Below are positions 8,104 to 17,185 of a DNA stretch of 64,000 nucleotides, in pieces. The stretch comes from Pseudomonadota bacterium (GTDB taxonomy: Bacteria > Pseudomonadota > Gammaproteobacteria > Burkholderiales > Burkholderiaceae_C): NCBI GenBank assembly GCA_020161065.1, contig JAIUPH010000020.1:53296-117295 (forward strand), read 5' to 3'. The notes beneath the pieces were generated by a model. That model was not told the DNA's origin. It made no database searches and worked only from the letters and a program-made list of their open reading frames with translations. The position numbers were made by a program, and so were the translations under genes. Every line of letters begins with the position of its first letter. Position 1 is the first letter of the stretch.

Positions 8104-10215
8104 ATGTCGAACGGGCGCTACAAGCCCAATGCCCAGGTTGTTCGCATGCAGACTGCTCCTGCCTCCCTTCCCGCCCCCGCCGCCCCTGCCGCCTTCGACC
8201 ATGCCCGAGCGGCGGCGCCCGACGACGGCTTCTTCGCCCACCACGGCATCTGGTCGCCCGGCGTCAGGCTGTTCCGGCGCCTGAGCTTCGCGGCCAAGGC
8301 GCTGATCGTCTCGCTGGTCTTCGTGGTGCCGCTGCTCAGCATGCTGGCGCACACGCTGTGGACCGTGGGCGAGCAGGCCATGCAGTCGCGCATGGACGCC
8401 ACCCGCCAGCACGTGGAAGTGGCGCACGGCGTGCTGGCCTGGGCACACGGCCTGGAGCGCGACGGCAAGCTCACGCGCGCGCAGGCGCAGGCGCTGGCCC
8501 GCCAGGCCGTGGCCGGGCTGCGCTACGACCGCCAGGAATACTTCTGGATCCAGGACCAGCAGCCGCGCGTGCTGATGCACCCGTTCAAGCCCGAGCTGAA
8601 CGGCCAGGACGTCGGCGCCGTCAAGGACCCCAACGGCCTGCTGCTGTTCAAGGCCTTCGCCGACACGGTGCGCCAGCGCGGCAAGGGCTTCGTCAGCTAC
8701 CAGTGGCCCAAGCCGGGCGCCGCCGCGCCCGAGGACAAGCTGTCGTACGTGCAGGGCTTCGAGCCCTGGGGCTGGATCATCGGCTCGGGCATCTACGTCG
8801 GCGACGTGCGCGCCGCGCAGACGCACCTGCTGTGGGTGGCCAGCGGCGTGGTGGCCGCGGCGCTGACGCTGGCGGCCTACTTCTTCCTCAGCTTCTACCG
8901 CGTGATGGACGGCGGCCTGAAGGAGACGCGGCGCCACCTGCGCGCCATGACCGACGGCGACCTCACCTCGTCGCCCTCGCCCTGGGGCCGCGACGAGGCC
9001 GCCGAGCTGATGCTCGACCTGCGCGCCATGCAGACCTCGCTGCGCGACATGGTGCTGCGCGTGCGCAAGGCCAACGACGAGATCGTGCACTCCAGCAACG
9101 AGATCGCCAGCGGCTCGCTCGACCTGTCGTCGCGCACCGAGCAGACGGCGGCCAACCTGCAGGAATCGGCGGCGTCGATGGAGCAGATCGCCGCCACCGT
9201 GCGCAGCAGCGCCGAGAGCACCAACGAGGCCTCGCAGATGGCGCGCCACAACGCCGAGGTGGCCGCCGAGGGCGGCCGCGTGATGCAGGACGTGATGAGC
9301 ACGATGGACGCCATCCGCGGCTCGTCGGCGCGCATCGGCGAGATCATCGGCACCATCGACGCCATCGCCTTCCAGACCAACATCCTGGCGCTCAACGCCG
9401 CGGTGGAAGCGGCGCGCGCCGGCGAGCAGGGCCGCGGCTTCGCGGTGGTGGCCGGCGAGGTGCGCACGCTGGCGCAGCGCAGCGCCGGCGCGGCGCGCGA
9501 GATCAAGTCGCTGATCGGCAACAGCGTCGAGCAGGTGGAGGCCGGCGCCGGCATCGTGCGCAACGCCGGCGGCACCATCCAGGAGATCGTGGTCTCGTCG
9601 CAGCGCGTCAACGAGTTGCTGAGCCACGTCTCCAACGCCGCGCGCGAGCAGAGCCAGGGCGTCAGCCAGGTCGGCCAGGCGGTGCAGGACATCGACCGCA
9701 TGACGCAGCAGAACGCCGCGCTGGTGGAGCAGACGGCGGCCGCCGCCGCCGCGATGAAGGACCAGGCGCGCTCGCTGACGCTGGAAGTCGAACGCTTCCG
9801 CCTGCCGACGGGCGCGGCGCTGCTGACGCAAGACGCGGCCGCCGCGCTGCCGCCGGCCGGCGCAGGCTTCGACTTCGACAAGGCCATCGAGGCGCACCGC
9901 GCCTGGAAGGTCAAGCTGCGCCAGGCCATCGACCAGCACCAGCGGCTCGACGCCGACACGCTGTGCCGCGACGACCAGTGCCCGCTCGGCCAATGGCTGC
10001 ACGGCAGCGGCAGCCAGCGCTTCGGCGGCCGGCCCGGCTTCGTGGCGCTGCTGGACAAGCACGCCGACTTCCACCGCGAAGCCGGCACCGTGGCGCGCCG
10101 CATCAACGGCGGCCTGTACGACGACGCCGAGCGGCTGATCGGCAGCGGCTCGCGCTTCGCGCAGGTGTCCACCGAGGTCGCCACGCTGCTGATGCAGGCC
10201 AAGCGCGGCCTGTAG
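8104..10215 (+). CDS. methyl-accepting chemotaxis protein with single Cache domain and C-terminal zinc-binding CZB domain
   Basis: An inner-membrane chemoreceptor of 703 residues. The first membrane helix is at about 62-85. A periplasmic single Cache domain spans about 95-235 (RYDRQEYFWIQD, MHPFKPELNGQDV, GWIIGSGIYV). The second helix is at about 240-262, followed by HAMP and a long coiled-coil signalling domain with the hairpin tip at FQTNILALNAAVEAARAGEQ. The C-terminal CZB domain (about 600-690) has AHRAWK, then CPLGQW and DKHADFHREAG, the His/Cys set that binds zinc in this family. Zinc, or oxidation of its Cys ligand, could modulate signalling. ATG 8104 has no clear ribosome site; ATG 8146 is an alternative start. 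No che genes lie nearby. Confidence 0.93.
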   Translation: MSNGRYKPNAQVVRMQTAPASLPAPAAPAAFDHARAAAPDDGFFAHHGIWSPGVRLFRRLSFAAKALIVSLVFVVPLLSMLAHTLWTVGEQAMQSRMDATRQHVEVAHGVLAWAHGLERDGKLTRAQAQALARQAVAGLRYDRQEYFWIQDQQPRVLMHPFKPELNGQDVGAVKDPNGLLLFKAFADTVRQRGKGFVSYQWPKPGAAAPEDKLSYVQGFEPWGWIIGSGIYVGDVRAAQTHLLWVASGVVAAALTLAAYFFLSFYRVMDGGLKETRRHLRAMTDGDLTSSPSPWGRDEAAELMLDLRAMQTSLRDMVLRVRKANDEIVHSSNEIASGSLDLSSRTEQTAANLQESAASMEQIAATVRSSAESTNEASQMARHNAEVAAEGGRVMQDVMSTMDAIRGSSARIGEIIGTIDAIAFQTNILALNAAVEAARAGEQGRGFAVVAGEVRTLAQRSAGAAREIKSLIGNSVEQVEAGAGIVRNAGGTIQEIVVSSQRVNELLSHVSNAAREQSQGVSQVGQAVQDIDRMTQQNAALVEQTAAAAAAMKDQARSLTLEVERFRLPTGAALLTQDAAAALPPAGAGFDFDKAIEAHRAWKVKLRQAIDQHQRLDADTLCRDDQCPLGQWLHGSGSQRFGGRPGFVALLDKHADFHREAGTVARRINGGLYDDAERLIGSGSRFAQVSTEVATLLMQAKRGL

Positions 10216-10283
10216 CAGCGGCCGCGGCCGTTTGCGGCGACACTGCGGGCTGCCACGCAGCAGCCCGCAGCCACGCCACCTCC

Positions 10284-11357
10284 ATGTCAGACGCTTCTCT
10301 CGACGACACCGCCGCCGACCGGCCCCGCCTGGTCTATCCCTTCGACAGCCTGCCCCCGCGCGGCCAGCGCGCCGAGGTGGCGCCCGGCGTGCGCTGGATC
10401 CGCATGCCGCTGCCCTACCAGCTCAACCACATCAACCTGTACACGCTGGACGAGCCCGGCGGCTTCGCCGTCGTCGACACCGGCACCCGCACCGAAGACG
10501 GTGCCGCCGTCTGGCACGAGATCTTCGCCAACCTGCCCGCCGGCCAGGCGCCGACGCGCGTGTTCGTCACCCACATGCACCCCGACCACGTGGGCATGGC
10601 CGGCTGGATCACGCGCAAGTTCAACGTGCGGCTGTGGATGACGCGGCTGGAATACCTCACCTGCCGCGTGATGACGGCCGACACCGGCCGCGAGGCGCCG
10701 CCCGACGCCACCGCCTTCTACCGCCGCGCCGGCTGGGCCGAGCCGGCCATCGAGTCGTACCGCGTGCGCTTCGGCAACTTCGGCAAGCACATCCACGTGC
10801 TGCCCGAAAGCTACCGCCGCCTGTCGGACCGCGAGACGCTGGACATCGGCGGCCGCGAATGGCGCGTCATCACCGGCAACGGCCACTCGCCCGAGCACGC
10901 CTGCCTGTACTGCCCGGCGCTCAAGGTGCTGATCTCCGGCGACCAGGTGCTGCCGCGCATCTCGTCCAACGTTTCAGTCAACCCGATCGAGCCCGACGCC
11001 GACCCGCTGGCCGACTGGCTGGCCTCGCTGGCCAAGGTCAAGCGCGAGGTGCCCGACGACGTGCTGGTGCTGCCGGCGCACAACGAGCCCTTCCGCGGCC
11101 TGCACGCGCGGCTGGACGCGCTGGCCAGCGGCCAGGCGCGCGCGATGGAGCGGCTGAGCCGCCGCCTGGCCGAGCCGCGGCGCGCCATCGACGTCTTCAC
11201 CTCGCTGTTCGGCCGGCCGATCGACCAGAGCGACGTCGGCCTGCTGGGCATGGCCACCGGCGAAAGCATCGCCTGCCTGAACCACCTGCTGCACAAGGGC
11301 GAGGCCGTCGCCGAGATCGACGCCGACGGCGTGCGCTGGTACCGCCTGCGCGGCTGA
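10284..11357 (+). CDS. metallo-beta-lactamase-fold hydrolase
   Basis: A 357-residue MBL-fold protein. The metal-binding motif THMHPDHVG is at about residue 95, a third His is in GNGHSPEHACLYC, the bridging Asp in ISGDQVLP, and a late His in LPAHNEPFRG. The extra C-terminal helical region (after about 250) is like that of proteins annotated as MBL-fold metallohydrolases near acyl-CoA genes. The likely reaction is hydrolysis of a thioester, lactone or similar ester; the substrate is unknown. It follows the chemoreceptor gene by 68 bases and ends at a strong palindrome shared with the convergent soeC gene. Confidence 0.88.
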   Translation: MSDASLDDTAADRPRLVYPFDSLPPRGQRAEVAPGVRWIRMPLPYQLNHINLYTLDEPGGFAVVDTGTRTEDGAAVWHEIFANLPAGQAPTRVFVTHMHPDHVGMAGWITRKFNVRLWMTRLEYLTCRVMTADTGREAPPDATAFYRRAGWAEPAIESYRVRFGNFGKHIHVLPESYRRLSDRETLDIGGREWRVITGNGHSPEHACLYCPALKVLISGDQVLPRISSNVSVNPIEPDADPLADWLASLAKVKREVPDDVLVLPAHNEPFRGLHARLDALASGQARAMERLSRRLAEPRRAIDVFTSLFGRPIDQSDVGLLGMATGESIACLNHLLHKGEAVAEIDADGVRWYRLRG

Positions 11358-11364
11358 ACTTCCT

Positions 11365-11405
11365 CCCTCTCCCGCGTGCGGGAGAGGGCCGGGGTGAGGG
11401 CGTTT
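11365..11405. terminator. REP-like palindrome acting as a likely bidirectional terminator
   Basis: An 11-bp perfect stem (CCCTCTCCCGC and its complement, loop GT) followed by GGCCGGGGTGAGGGCG and a run of five T. It lies between convergent genes, so it probably ends both transcripts. The same hairpin-plus-tail unit occurs twice more at 50568-50656, so this is a dispersed intergenic repeat rather than a one-off terminator. Confidence 0.65.
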
Positions 11406-11406
11406 T

Positions 11407-12342
11407 TCAGCCCACCCGCCGGTAGTACAAATTCTGCGGATGCTGCCCTTCCGCAAAGAAGCACCAGCGCTCGGCCAGCAAGCCCAGGTACTGCAGCACG
11501 AAGGCCGCCACCAGCACGCCAGGCGCCGGCGTCGACAACAGCAGCAGCAACACCGGCAGCGCGAAGCCCAGAATAGCCGCCGCCCAGCGCATGCCGCGCA
11601 CGAAGCCCGGCGTGCGCTGGTGGAAGAACTCGCGCGTGTTGAAGCTGCCGCCCATCGCGCCTTGCGAGATCTGCTCGATGCGCGGATGGCGGATGCCGAT
11701 CGCCGTCTGCAGCGTGGTCTTGGGCACCAGCGCCAGGTTGCGCCGCAGCGCCAGGCCGCGCGTGACGGCGCCGACGACGGTGGCCAGCAGCGCCGCCTGC
11801 GCCAGCGGCACCGCCAGCCCCGGCGCGGTGGCCGCCGCCAGCGCCGCCGCCAGCAGCAGCCCCGAGGCCAGGCCCAGCACGGTGTAGTTCAGCGGCGTCA
11901 AGGGATGCGCCCATTCGCGGATGGCCTTCACCGCCGCGTAGATCATCCCGGTGCAGACGTACAGCGCCAGCGCCAGCGCCACCCCCAGCGCGCCGACGCC
12001 CAGCGTCGCCGCGCTGCCCGCCTGCATCACGTGCAGCCCCGCCCACAGCGCCACCACCGCCATGAAGGCCGGCAGCGCGATCACCTCGCGCGACAGCCAC
12101 GAGGTGCGCCACATCGCCACCGCGCGCCAGGCGCGCAGCGGGTGGCCCAGGTGGAAGGTGGCCGCCACCAGCCCCGCGCCGCACAGCAACAGCACCAGCG
12201 CCGCGCCGCACAGCCGCCACACGGCCGGCGCCTCCGCCAGCCCCAGCGCCGCCGCGAGGTCGACCCCGAACAAGGCCAGCCACAGCCCCTGCCCGGCGCC
12301 GGCCAGCGTGGTGAAGAAGATCATCGACAGCGGCGGGTGCAT
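11407..12342 (-). CDS. soeC: membrane anchor subunit of a molybdenum oxidoreductase, probable sulfite dehydrogenase SoeC
   Basis: A DmsC-family integral membrane protein of 311 residues with about eight hydrophobic helices. It anchors the complex and passes electrons to the quinone pool. Seen in the sequence: a first helix AGAGQGLWLALFGVDLAA, AATFHLGHPLRAWRA in the first loop and SWLSREVIALPAF. It is the last gene of xsc-ackA-soeA-soeB-soeC, four bases after soeB. By sequence alone it could be a DMSO or polysulfide reductase anchor. The assignment to SoeC rests on the xsc context, where a sulfite-oxidising complex is expected, and on the lack of a Tat signal in the catalytic subunit. Confidence 0.78.
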   Translation of the reverse strand: MHPPLSMIFFTTLAGAGQGLWLALFGVDLAAALGLAEAPAVWRLCGAALVLLLCGAGLVAATFHLGHPLRAWRAVAMWRTSWLSREVIALPAFMAVVALWAGLHVMQAGSAATLGVGALGVALALALYVCTGMIYAAVKAIREWAHPLTPLNYTVLGLASGLLLAAALAAATAPGLAVPLAQAALLATVVGAVTRGLALRRNLALVPKTTLQTAIGIRHPRIEQISQGAMGGSFNTREFFHQRTPGFVRGMRWAAAILGFALPVLLLLLSTPAPGVLVAAFVLQYLGLLAERWCFFAEGQHPQNLYYRRVG

Positions 12343-12346
12343 GTCC

Positions 12347-13078
12347 TCAATGCTCCCAGTCGCCCGACAACGGCGTGCCGCCCGCCACCGGCTGCGGCTC
12401 GCGCCCTTCCACGCGCAGCGGGTTGCGCTGCTTGACCACCTGCAGCGGGTCGGTCTGCGCGTCGGTGCGGCGGCGCGGCAGGTAGTGGTTGGCGGGCTGG
12501 GTGCCGAGTTCGGGCATCAGCGCATAACCGCCACGTTCACGGATCGCGCTCGACACCACCGAGGCAGGGTCGTGGATGTCGCCGAACAGCCGCGCGTTGG
12601 TCGGGCAGGCCATCACGCAGGCCGGCTTGCGCTCGGCCACGGGCAGCTTCTGGTCGTGGATGCGATCGACGCACAGGGTGCACTTGGTCATCACCTGGCG
12701 CTTCTCGTCGAGTTCGCGCACGCCGTAGGGGCAGGCCCAGGCGCAGTACTTGCAGCCGATGCATTTGTCGGCGTCGACCAGCACGATGCCGTCTTCCGCG
12801 CGCTTGTAGCTGGCGCCGGTGGGGCACACCGGCACGCAGGGCGGATCTTCGCAATGCAGGCAGCTCTTGGGGAAGTGCACCGTCTGCGTCTCGGGATACT
12901 CGCCGACCTCGAAGCTCTGCACGCGGTTGAAGAAGGTGCCGTTGGGGTCGGCGCCGTAGGCCTGCAGGTCGACCAGCGAGCCGGCCGTGCCCGAGGTGTT
13001 CCACTGCTTGCAGCTCGTCACGCAGGCGTGGCAGCCGACGCAGACGTTGAGGTCGATCACCAGCGCCAGTTGCGTCAC
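12347..13078 (-). CDS. soeB: four-cluster iron-sulfur subunit, probable sulfite dehydrogenase SoeB
   Basis: A DmsB-type electron-transfer protein of 243 residues. Four ferredoxin-like Cys groups are visible: CVGCHACVTSC (about 13), CLHCEDPPCVPVC (about 73), CIGCKYCAWAC (about 106) and CTLC with CVMAC (about 130-155). These would hold four [4Fe-4S] clusters wiring the molybdenum site to the membrane subunit. It starts with GTG and a strong GGAGG ribosome site eight bases upstream. It lies 28 bases after soeA and four before soeC. SoeB, DmsB and PhsB are hard to separate by sequence; context favours SoeB. Confidence 0.85.
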   Translation of the reverse strand: MTQLALVIDLNVCVGCHACVTSCKQWNTSGTAGSLVDLQAYGADPNGTFFNRVQSFEVGEYPETQTVHFPKSCLHCEDPPCVPVCPTGASYKRAEDGIVLVDADKCIGCKYCAWACPYGVRELDEKRQVMTKCTLCVDRIHDQKLPVAERKPACVMACPTNARLFGDIHDPASVVSSAIRERGGYALMPELGTQPANHYLPRRRTDAQTDPLQVVKQRNPLRVEGREPQPVAGGTPLSGDWEH

Positions 13079-13106
13079 GGCGTGCCCCTCCGGGCGGCGG
13101 CTTGCG

Positions 13107-16043
13107 TCATGCGTTGTTCCCTTGTTCCGGGCGGCCGGCGAACCAGGCGCGCCAGCGCAGCCGGCGCGTGCCCGGCAGCGCCGGCTTGGCGTCGAACTGC
13201 GGCAAGGTCTGCCGAGGCTCGGCGTCGTCGGCGCGGCGGATGCGCACGCGCACGTCGTACCAAGCCGCCTGGCCGGTGATGGGGTCGGCGTTGGAGACGC
13301 GGCGGCCGCTGCCGTCGGCGGCCGGCAGTTCCTCGCTGATCAGGTGGTTCAGCAGAAAGCCGCGCTCGCTTTCGTTGGCGTCGTCGCTCAGCGCCCAGGC
13401 GCCCTTGGCCTTGCCGATGGCGTTCCAGGTCCACACGGTGCCGGGCTCCACCGCCTGGCTGTGGCGGCACTGGCAGCGCACGCGGCCCCATTGCGATTCG
13501 ACCCAGATCCAGTCGCCGTCGGCGATGCCTAGCGCCTGCGCGGTGGCGGCGTTGACGAACAGCACGTTGTGCGCGTGGATCTGGCGCAGCCAGGCGTTCT
13601 GCGAGTCCCACGAGTGGTACATCGCCATCGGCCGCTGCGTCACCGCGGCCAGCGGGTAGGCCTGCGCGTCGCTGGCCTGCACCTCCAGCGGCGCATACCA
13701 CAGCGGCAGCGGGTCGAAGTAGGTGGCCACGCGCTCGCGCAACGCGGCCGGCGGCTGCCGGCCGCCGCCCTTGCCCTGCGCCGCGAGGCGGAAGCGCTGC
13801 ATGAACTCGGAGTACAGGTGGATGGTGATGGGGTCGGCGTCGCGCCGCAGGCCGGCGTCCTGCGCCCACTGCAGGTAGCCGCGGTTCCAGTTGCGCATGT
13901 ACTGGATCTCGGGCGGCATCGCGTGGTGGTGCACGCAGTTGTTGGCGGCGTACTGCTCCCATTGGCGCGGGTTGGGCGCGCCGCGCAGCGACTGGCTGCC
14001 GTCGGCGCCGCGCCAGCCGGTGAGAAAGCCGATGCCCGAGCCCGGCGCCGTCTCGTAGCGGACGATGAAGTCGGGGTAGTCGCGGTACTTGCGGCCGCCC
14101 TCGGGCGTGGTGAAGGCCGGCAGCTTGAGCCGCGAGGCCAGTTCCACCAGCACCTCCTGGAAGGGCTTGCAGCCGGCCGGCGGCGGCAGCACCGGCACGC
14201 GCACGCTGTCGCAGGGGCCGTCGAACTCGCTGATCGGCCGGTCGAGCATCGACATCACGTCGTGCCGTTCGAGGTACGTGGTGTCGGGCAGGATCAGGTC
14301 GGCGAACGCGGTGGTCTCGGATTGAAAGGTATCCGCGACCACGATGAAGGGGATCTTGTAGCTGCCGTCGGCATGCTGGTCGACCAGCATCTTGCGGACC
14401 TCGGACGTGTTCATCGTCGAGTTCCACGCCATGTTGGCCATGAACAGCAGCAGCGTGTCGATCGGGTACGGGTCGCCGCGCCAGGCGTTGGTGATGACGT
14501 TGTGCATCAGCCCGTGCGCCGAGAACGGGTACTCCCAGCTGAAGCCCTTGTCGATGCGCACCGGGCCGCCGGCGTCGTCCACGCACAGGTCGGCCGGGCT
14601 TTCCACCCAGCCCAGCGGCGGCGCGTCGAGCGGCGTGTTCGGCTTGACGCTGGCCGGCCCCTTGGGCGGCCGCGCATTGGGCGGCACGGCGCGCGGGTAC
14701 GGCGCCTTGTGGCGAAAGCCGCCGGGCCGGTCGATGGTGCCCAGCAGGCTCATCAGGATCGACAGCGCGCGGATGGTGTGGAAGCCGTTGCTGTGCGCCG
14801 CCAGCCCGCGCATCGCGTGGAAGGCCACCGGGTTGCCGGTGACGCTTTGGTGCTCGCGGCCCCACCAGTCGGTCCAGGCGATCGGCAGCTCGATGGTCTG
14901 GTCGCGCGCCGTCACGCCCATCTCGTGCGCCAGGCGGCGGATGGTGGCCGCCGCGATGCCGGTGATGCCTTCGGCCCATTCGGGCGTGCAGTCGCGCACG
15001 CGCTCTTCCAGCAACTGGAACGCCGGCTTGACGGGCAGGCCCTCGAAGGGTCCCTCGGGCATGCGGTACTCGCCGAACAGCGCCGGATCGCTGCCTTCGG
15101 CATGGTCGGCCACCGGGCGGCCGCGCAGGCGGTCCCACCACCAGAAGTTGTGGTGGCGCAGCGGGTTGATCACGTCGCCATCGGGCTTGCGCAGCATCAT
15201 CCCGAAGTCGTCGCTGGCCTCGTCCTGGTTGACCAGCTGGCCGGCGTTGGTGTAGCGGGCGAGGAAGTCGCGGTCGTACAGGCCCAGCGCGATCAGCTCG
15301 CGGATCAGCGCCATGAACAGCGCCCCGTCGGTGCCCGGGCGGATCGGAATCCACTCGTCGGCGATCGCCGCGTAGCCGGTGCGGATGGGGTTGATCGCGA
15401 CGAAGCGCCCGCCGTTGCGCTTGAAGGCCGAGAGCTGCGCCTTCATCGGGTTGCTGTGGTGGTCTTCGGCGGTGCCGATCATCACGAACAGCTTGGCGCG
15501 TTCGAGGTCGGGGCCGCCGAACTCCCAGAAGCTGCCGCCGATCGTGTAGATCATGCCCGCGGCCATGTTCACCGAGCAGAAGCCGCCGTGCGCCGCGTAG
15601 TTGGGCGTGCCGAACTGGCGCGCGAAGAGGCCGGTCAGCGCCTGCATCTGGTCGCGCCCGGTGAACAGCGCAAAGCGCTTGGGGTCGGTGGCGCGCAGGT
15701 GGGCCAGGCGCTCGGTCAAGGTGTCGAAGGCTTCGTCCCAGGAGATCGGCTCGTACTCGCCGCTGCCGCGCGCGCTGCCGGGCTTGCGCTTGAGCGGCGT
15801 GGCCAGCCGCGCCGGCGAGTACTGCTTCATGATCCCCGACGAGCCCTTGGCGCAGAGGATGCCCTTGTTCAGCGGGTGCTCGGGGTTGCCTTCGATGTAG
15901 CGCACCTGCGGGCCGTCGCCGCCGTCGCGCAGGTGCACGCGAATGCCGCAGCGGCAGGCGCACATGTAGCAGGTGGTGGTCTTGACCTCGGTCTTCGCGC
16001 CGGGCAGCGGCGGCGCCAGCGGGTCCTGCAAGGGCTTGCTCAT
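13107..16043 (-). CDS. soeA: molybdopterin oxidoreductase, probable cytoplasmic sulfite dehydrogenase SoeA
   Basis: Catalytic subunit (978 residues) of a DMSO-reductase-family enzyme binding a bis-MGD molybdenum cofactor. The N-terminal [4Fe-4S] motif is CYMCACRCG from residue 25 with the last Cys in CAKG. GGFCSVN (about 145) offers a Cys as the likely Mo ligand. The protein starts without a Tat signal, so it should stay in the cytoplasm, as SoeA does, whereas DMSO and thiosulfate reductases are exported. Size and subunit order A-B-C also match SoeABC. In this operon it would oxidise the sulfite released by Xsc to sulfate. Its ATG overlaps the ackA stop (ATGA), so the two are coupled. The family call is firm; the substrate is inferred. 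Confidence 0.83.
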   Translation of the reverse strand: MSKPLQDPLAPPLPGAKTEVKTTTCYMCACRCGIRVHLRDGGDGPQVRYIEGNPEHPLNKGILCAKGSSGIMKQYSPARLATPLKRKPGSARGSGEYEPISWDEAFDTLTERLAHLRATDPKRFALFTGRDQMQALTGLFARQFGTPNYAAHGGFCSVNMAAGMIYTIGGSFWEFGGPDLERAKLFVMIGTAEDHHSNPMKAQLSAFKRNGGRFVAINPIRTGYAAIADEWIPIRPGTDGALFMALIRELIALGLYDRDFLARYTNAGQLVNQDEASDDFGMMLRKPDGDVINPLRHHNFWWWDRLRGRPVADHAEGSDPALFGEYRMPEGPFEGLPVKPAFQLLEERVRDCTPEWAEGITGIAAATIRRLAHEMGVTARDQTIELPIAWTDWWGREHQSVTGNPVAFHAMRGLAAHSNGFHTIRALSILMSLLGTIDRPGGFRHKAPYPRAVPPNARPPKGPASVKPNTPLDAPPLGWVESPADLCVDDAGGPVRIDKGFSWEYPFSAHGLMHNVITNAWRGDPYPIDTLLLFMANMAWNSTMNTSEVRKMLVDQHADGSYKIPFIVVADTFQSETTAFADLILPDTTYLERHDVMSMLDRPISEFDGPCDSVRVPVLPPPAGCKPFQEVLVELASRLKLPAFTTPEGGRKYRDYPDFIVRYETAPGSGIGFLTGWRGADGSQSLRGAPNPRQWEQYAANNCVHHHAMPPEIQYMRNWNRGYLQWAQDAGLRRDADPITIHLYSEFMQRFRLAAQGKGGGRQPPAALRERVATYFDPLPLWYAPLEVQASDAQAYPLAAVTQRPMAMYHSWDSQNAWLRQIHAHNVLFVNAATAQALGIADGDWIWVESQWGRVRCQCRHSQAVEPGTVWTWNAIGKAKGAWALSDDANESERGFLLNHLISEELPAADGSGRRVSNADPITGQAAWYDVRVRIRRADDAEPRQTLPQFDAKPALPGTRRLRWRAWFAGRPEQGNNA

Positions 16044-17185
16044 GAGGTGGCCGGCACCAGCGCCGCGGTGTGCTGCGCGATCACGCGCTCTTCATCGGTG
16101 CGCAGCACCCAGGCCGCGACCGCGCTGTCGGCGCGGCTGATGCGCTCGGGCCGCTTCGCTTCGTTCGCCGGCGCGTCGAGCCGCAGGCCCAGCCAGGCCG
16201 CGCCTTCGAGCACGCGCGCGCGCAGCACGGCGGCGTTCTCGCCGATGCCGCCGGTGAAGACCAGCGCGTCCAGCCCGCGCAAGGCGGCGGCCAGGCCGGC
16301 CAGCTCGCGCAGGATCTGCTCGACCAGGTAGTCGATGGTCAGCTTCGCGGCCGGCGCCTCGCTGGCCAGCAGGGTGCGCATGTCGCTCGTCAGCCCCGAC
16401 ATGCCGAGCCAGCCCGAGCGCCGCGTCAGCAGGTCTTCCACCTCGGCGGCGCTGCAGCCTTCGCGGGCGATCAGGTGCAGCGCCACGGCGGCGTCGATGC
16501 GGCCGCAGCGCGTGCCGCTGGGCAGGCCGTCGAGCGGCGAGAAGCTCATCGTCGTGGCCACCGAGCGGCCGTCGGCCATGCCGCACATCGACGCGCCGTT
16601 GCCCAGGTGCGCCACGACCACGCGGCCGCGCGCCAACGCCGGCGCCGCCGCCGCGAACTGCGCGGCGATCGATTCGTACGACAAGCCATGAAAGCCGTAG
16701 CGCCGAAAGCCGCGCGCGAACAGCGCCGCCGGCAGCGCAAAGCGCTGGTTGACGTCGGGCATCGTGCGGTGGAAGGCGGTGTCGAAGCAGGCCACCTGCG
16801 GCAGGCCGGGCAGCGCCGCGCTGGCCGCGCGGATGCCGGCCAGGCCATGCGGCTGGTGCAGCGGCGCAAGCGGCAGCAGCGCCTCGATGGCGGCCAGCAC
16901 CTCGGCGTCGATCAGCGCCGGCCCGTCGAAGCGCGTGCCGCCGTGCACGATGCGGTGGCCCACGGCGCGCACGCGCTCGATGCCCAGCGGTTGCAGCGCC
17001 GCCAGGATGGCGGCCAGCGCATCGGCATGCGTGCTGGCCGCCGCCAGCGGCTGCGGCGCGGCGCCGTCCAGGCGCAACTCCGGCGCCACGCCGATGGCGT
17101 CGACCTGGCCCGCGGCGCGGACCGCGTCGCCGTCGAACAGCGCGAACTTGATCGACGACGAGCCGGTGTTGAGCGTCAGGATCAC
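16040..17185 (-). CDS. ackA: acetate kinase
   Basis: Transfers the phosphate of acetyl phosphate to ADP, giving acetate and ATP. The 381-residue protein has NTGSSSIKF at the start, then GHRIVHGGTRF, CFDTAFHRTMP, YGFHGLSY, AHLGNGASM, SGLTSDMR and FTGGIGENA, all acetate-kinase signatures with the catalytic His, Arg and Asp positions kept. It starts at GTG overlapping the xsc stop (GTGA) and ends overlapping the soeA start (ATGA). Most xsc operons carry pta here; ackA instead would capture the energy of acetyl phosphate directly as ATP and release acetate. Acetyl-CoA synthetase elsewhere could then recover the acetate. Confidence 0.95.
   Translation of the reverse strand: MILTLNTGSSSIKFALFDGDAVRAAGQVDAIGVAPELRLDGAAPQPLAAASTHADALAAILAALQPLGIERVRAVGHRIVHGGTRFDGPALIDAEVLAAIEALLPLAPLHQPHGLAGIRAASAALPGLPQVACFDTAFHRTMPDVNQRFALPAALFARGFRRYGFHGLSYESIAAQFAAAAPALARGRVVVAHLGNGASMCGMADGRSVATTMSFSPLDGLPSGTRCGRIDAAVALHLIAREGCSAAEVEDLLTRRSGWLGMSGLTSDMRTLLASEAPAAKLTIDYLVEQILRELAGLAAALRGLDALVFTGGIGENAAVLRARVLEGAAWLGLRLDAPANEAKRPERISRADSAVAAWVLRTDEERVIAQHTAALVPATS

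Noticed and set aside
8001-10283. Long frame before the MBL-fold gene in the same phase
   Set aside because: This part is out of phase with the chemoreceptor, whose motifs are clear, and shows only Arg/Ala-rich sequence. The MBL protein begins at 10284.
13107-16043. DMSO, polysulfide or thiosulfate reductase as the identity of the Mo enzyme
   Set aside because: There is no Tat signal, and the enzyme is in an xsc operon where sulfite is made. SoeA fits better, although a tree is needed to settle it.
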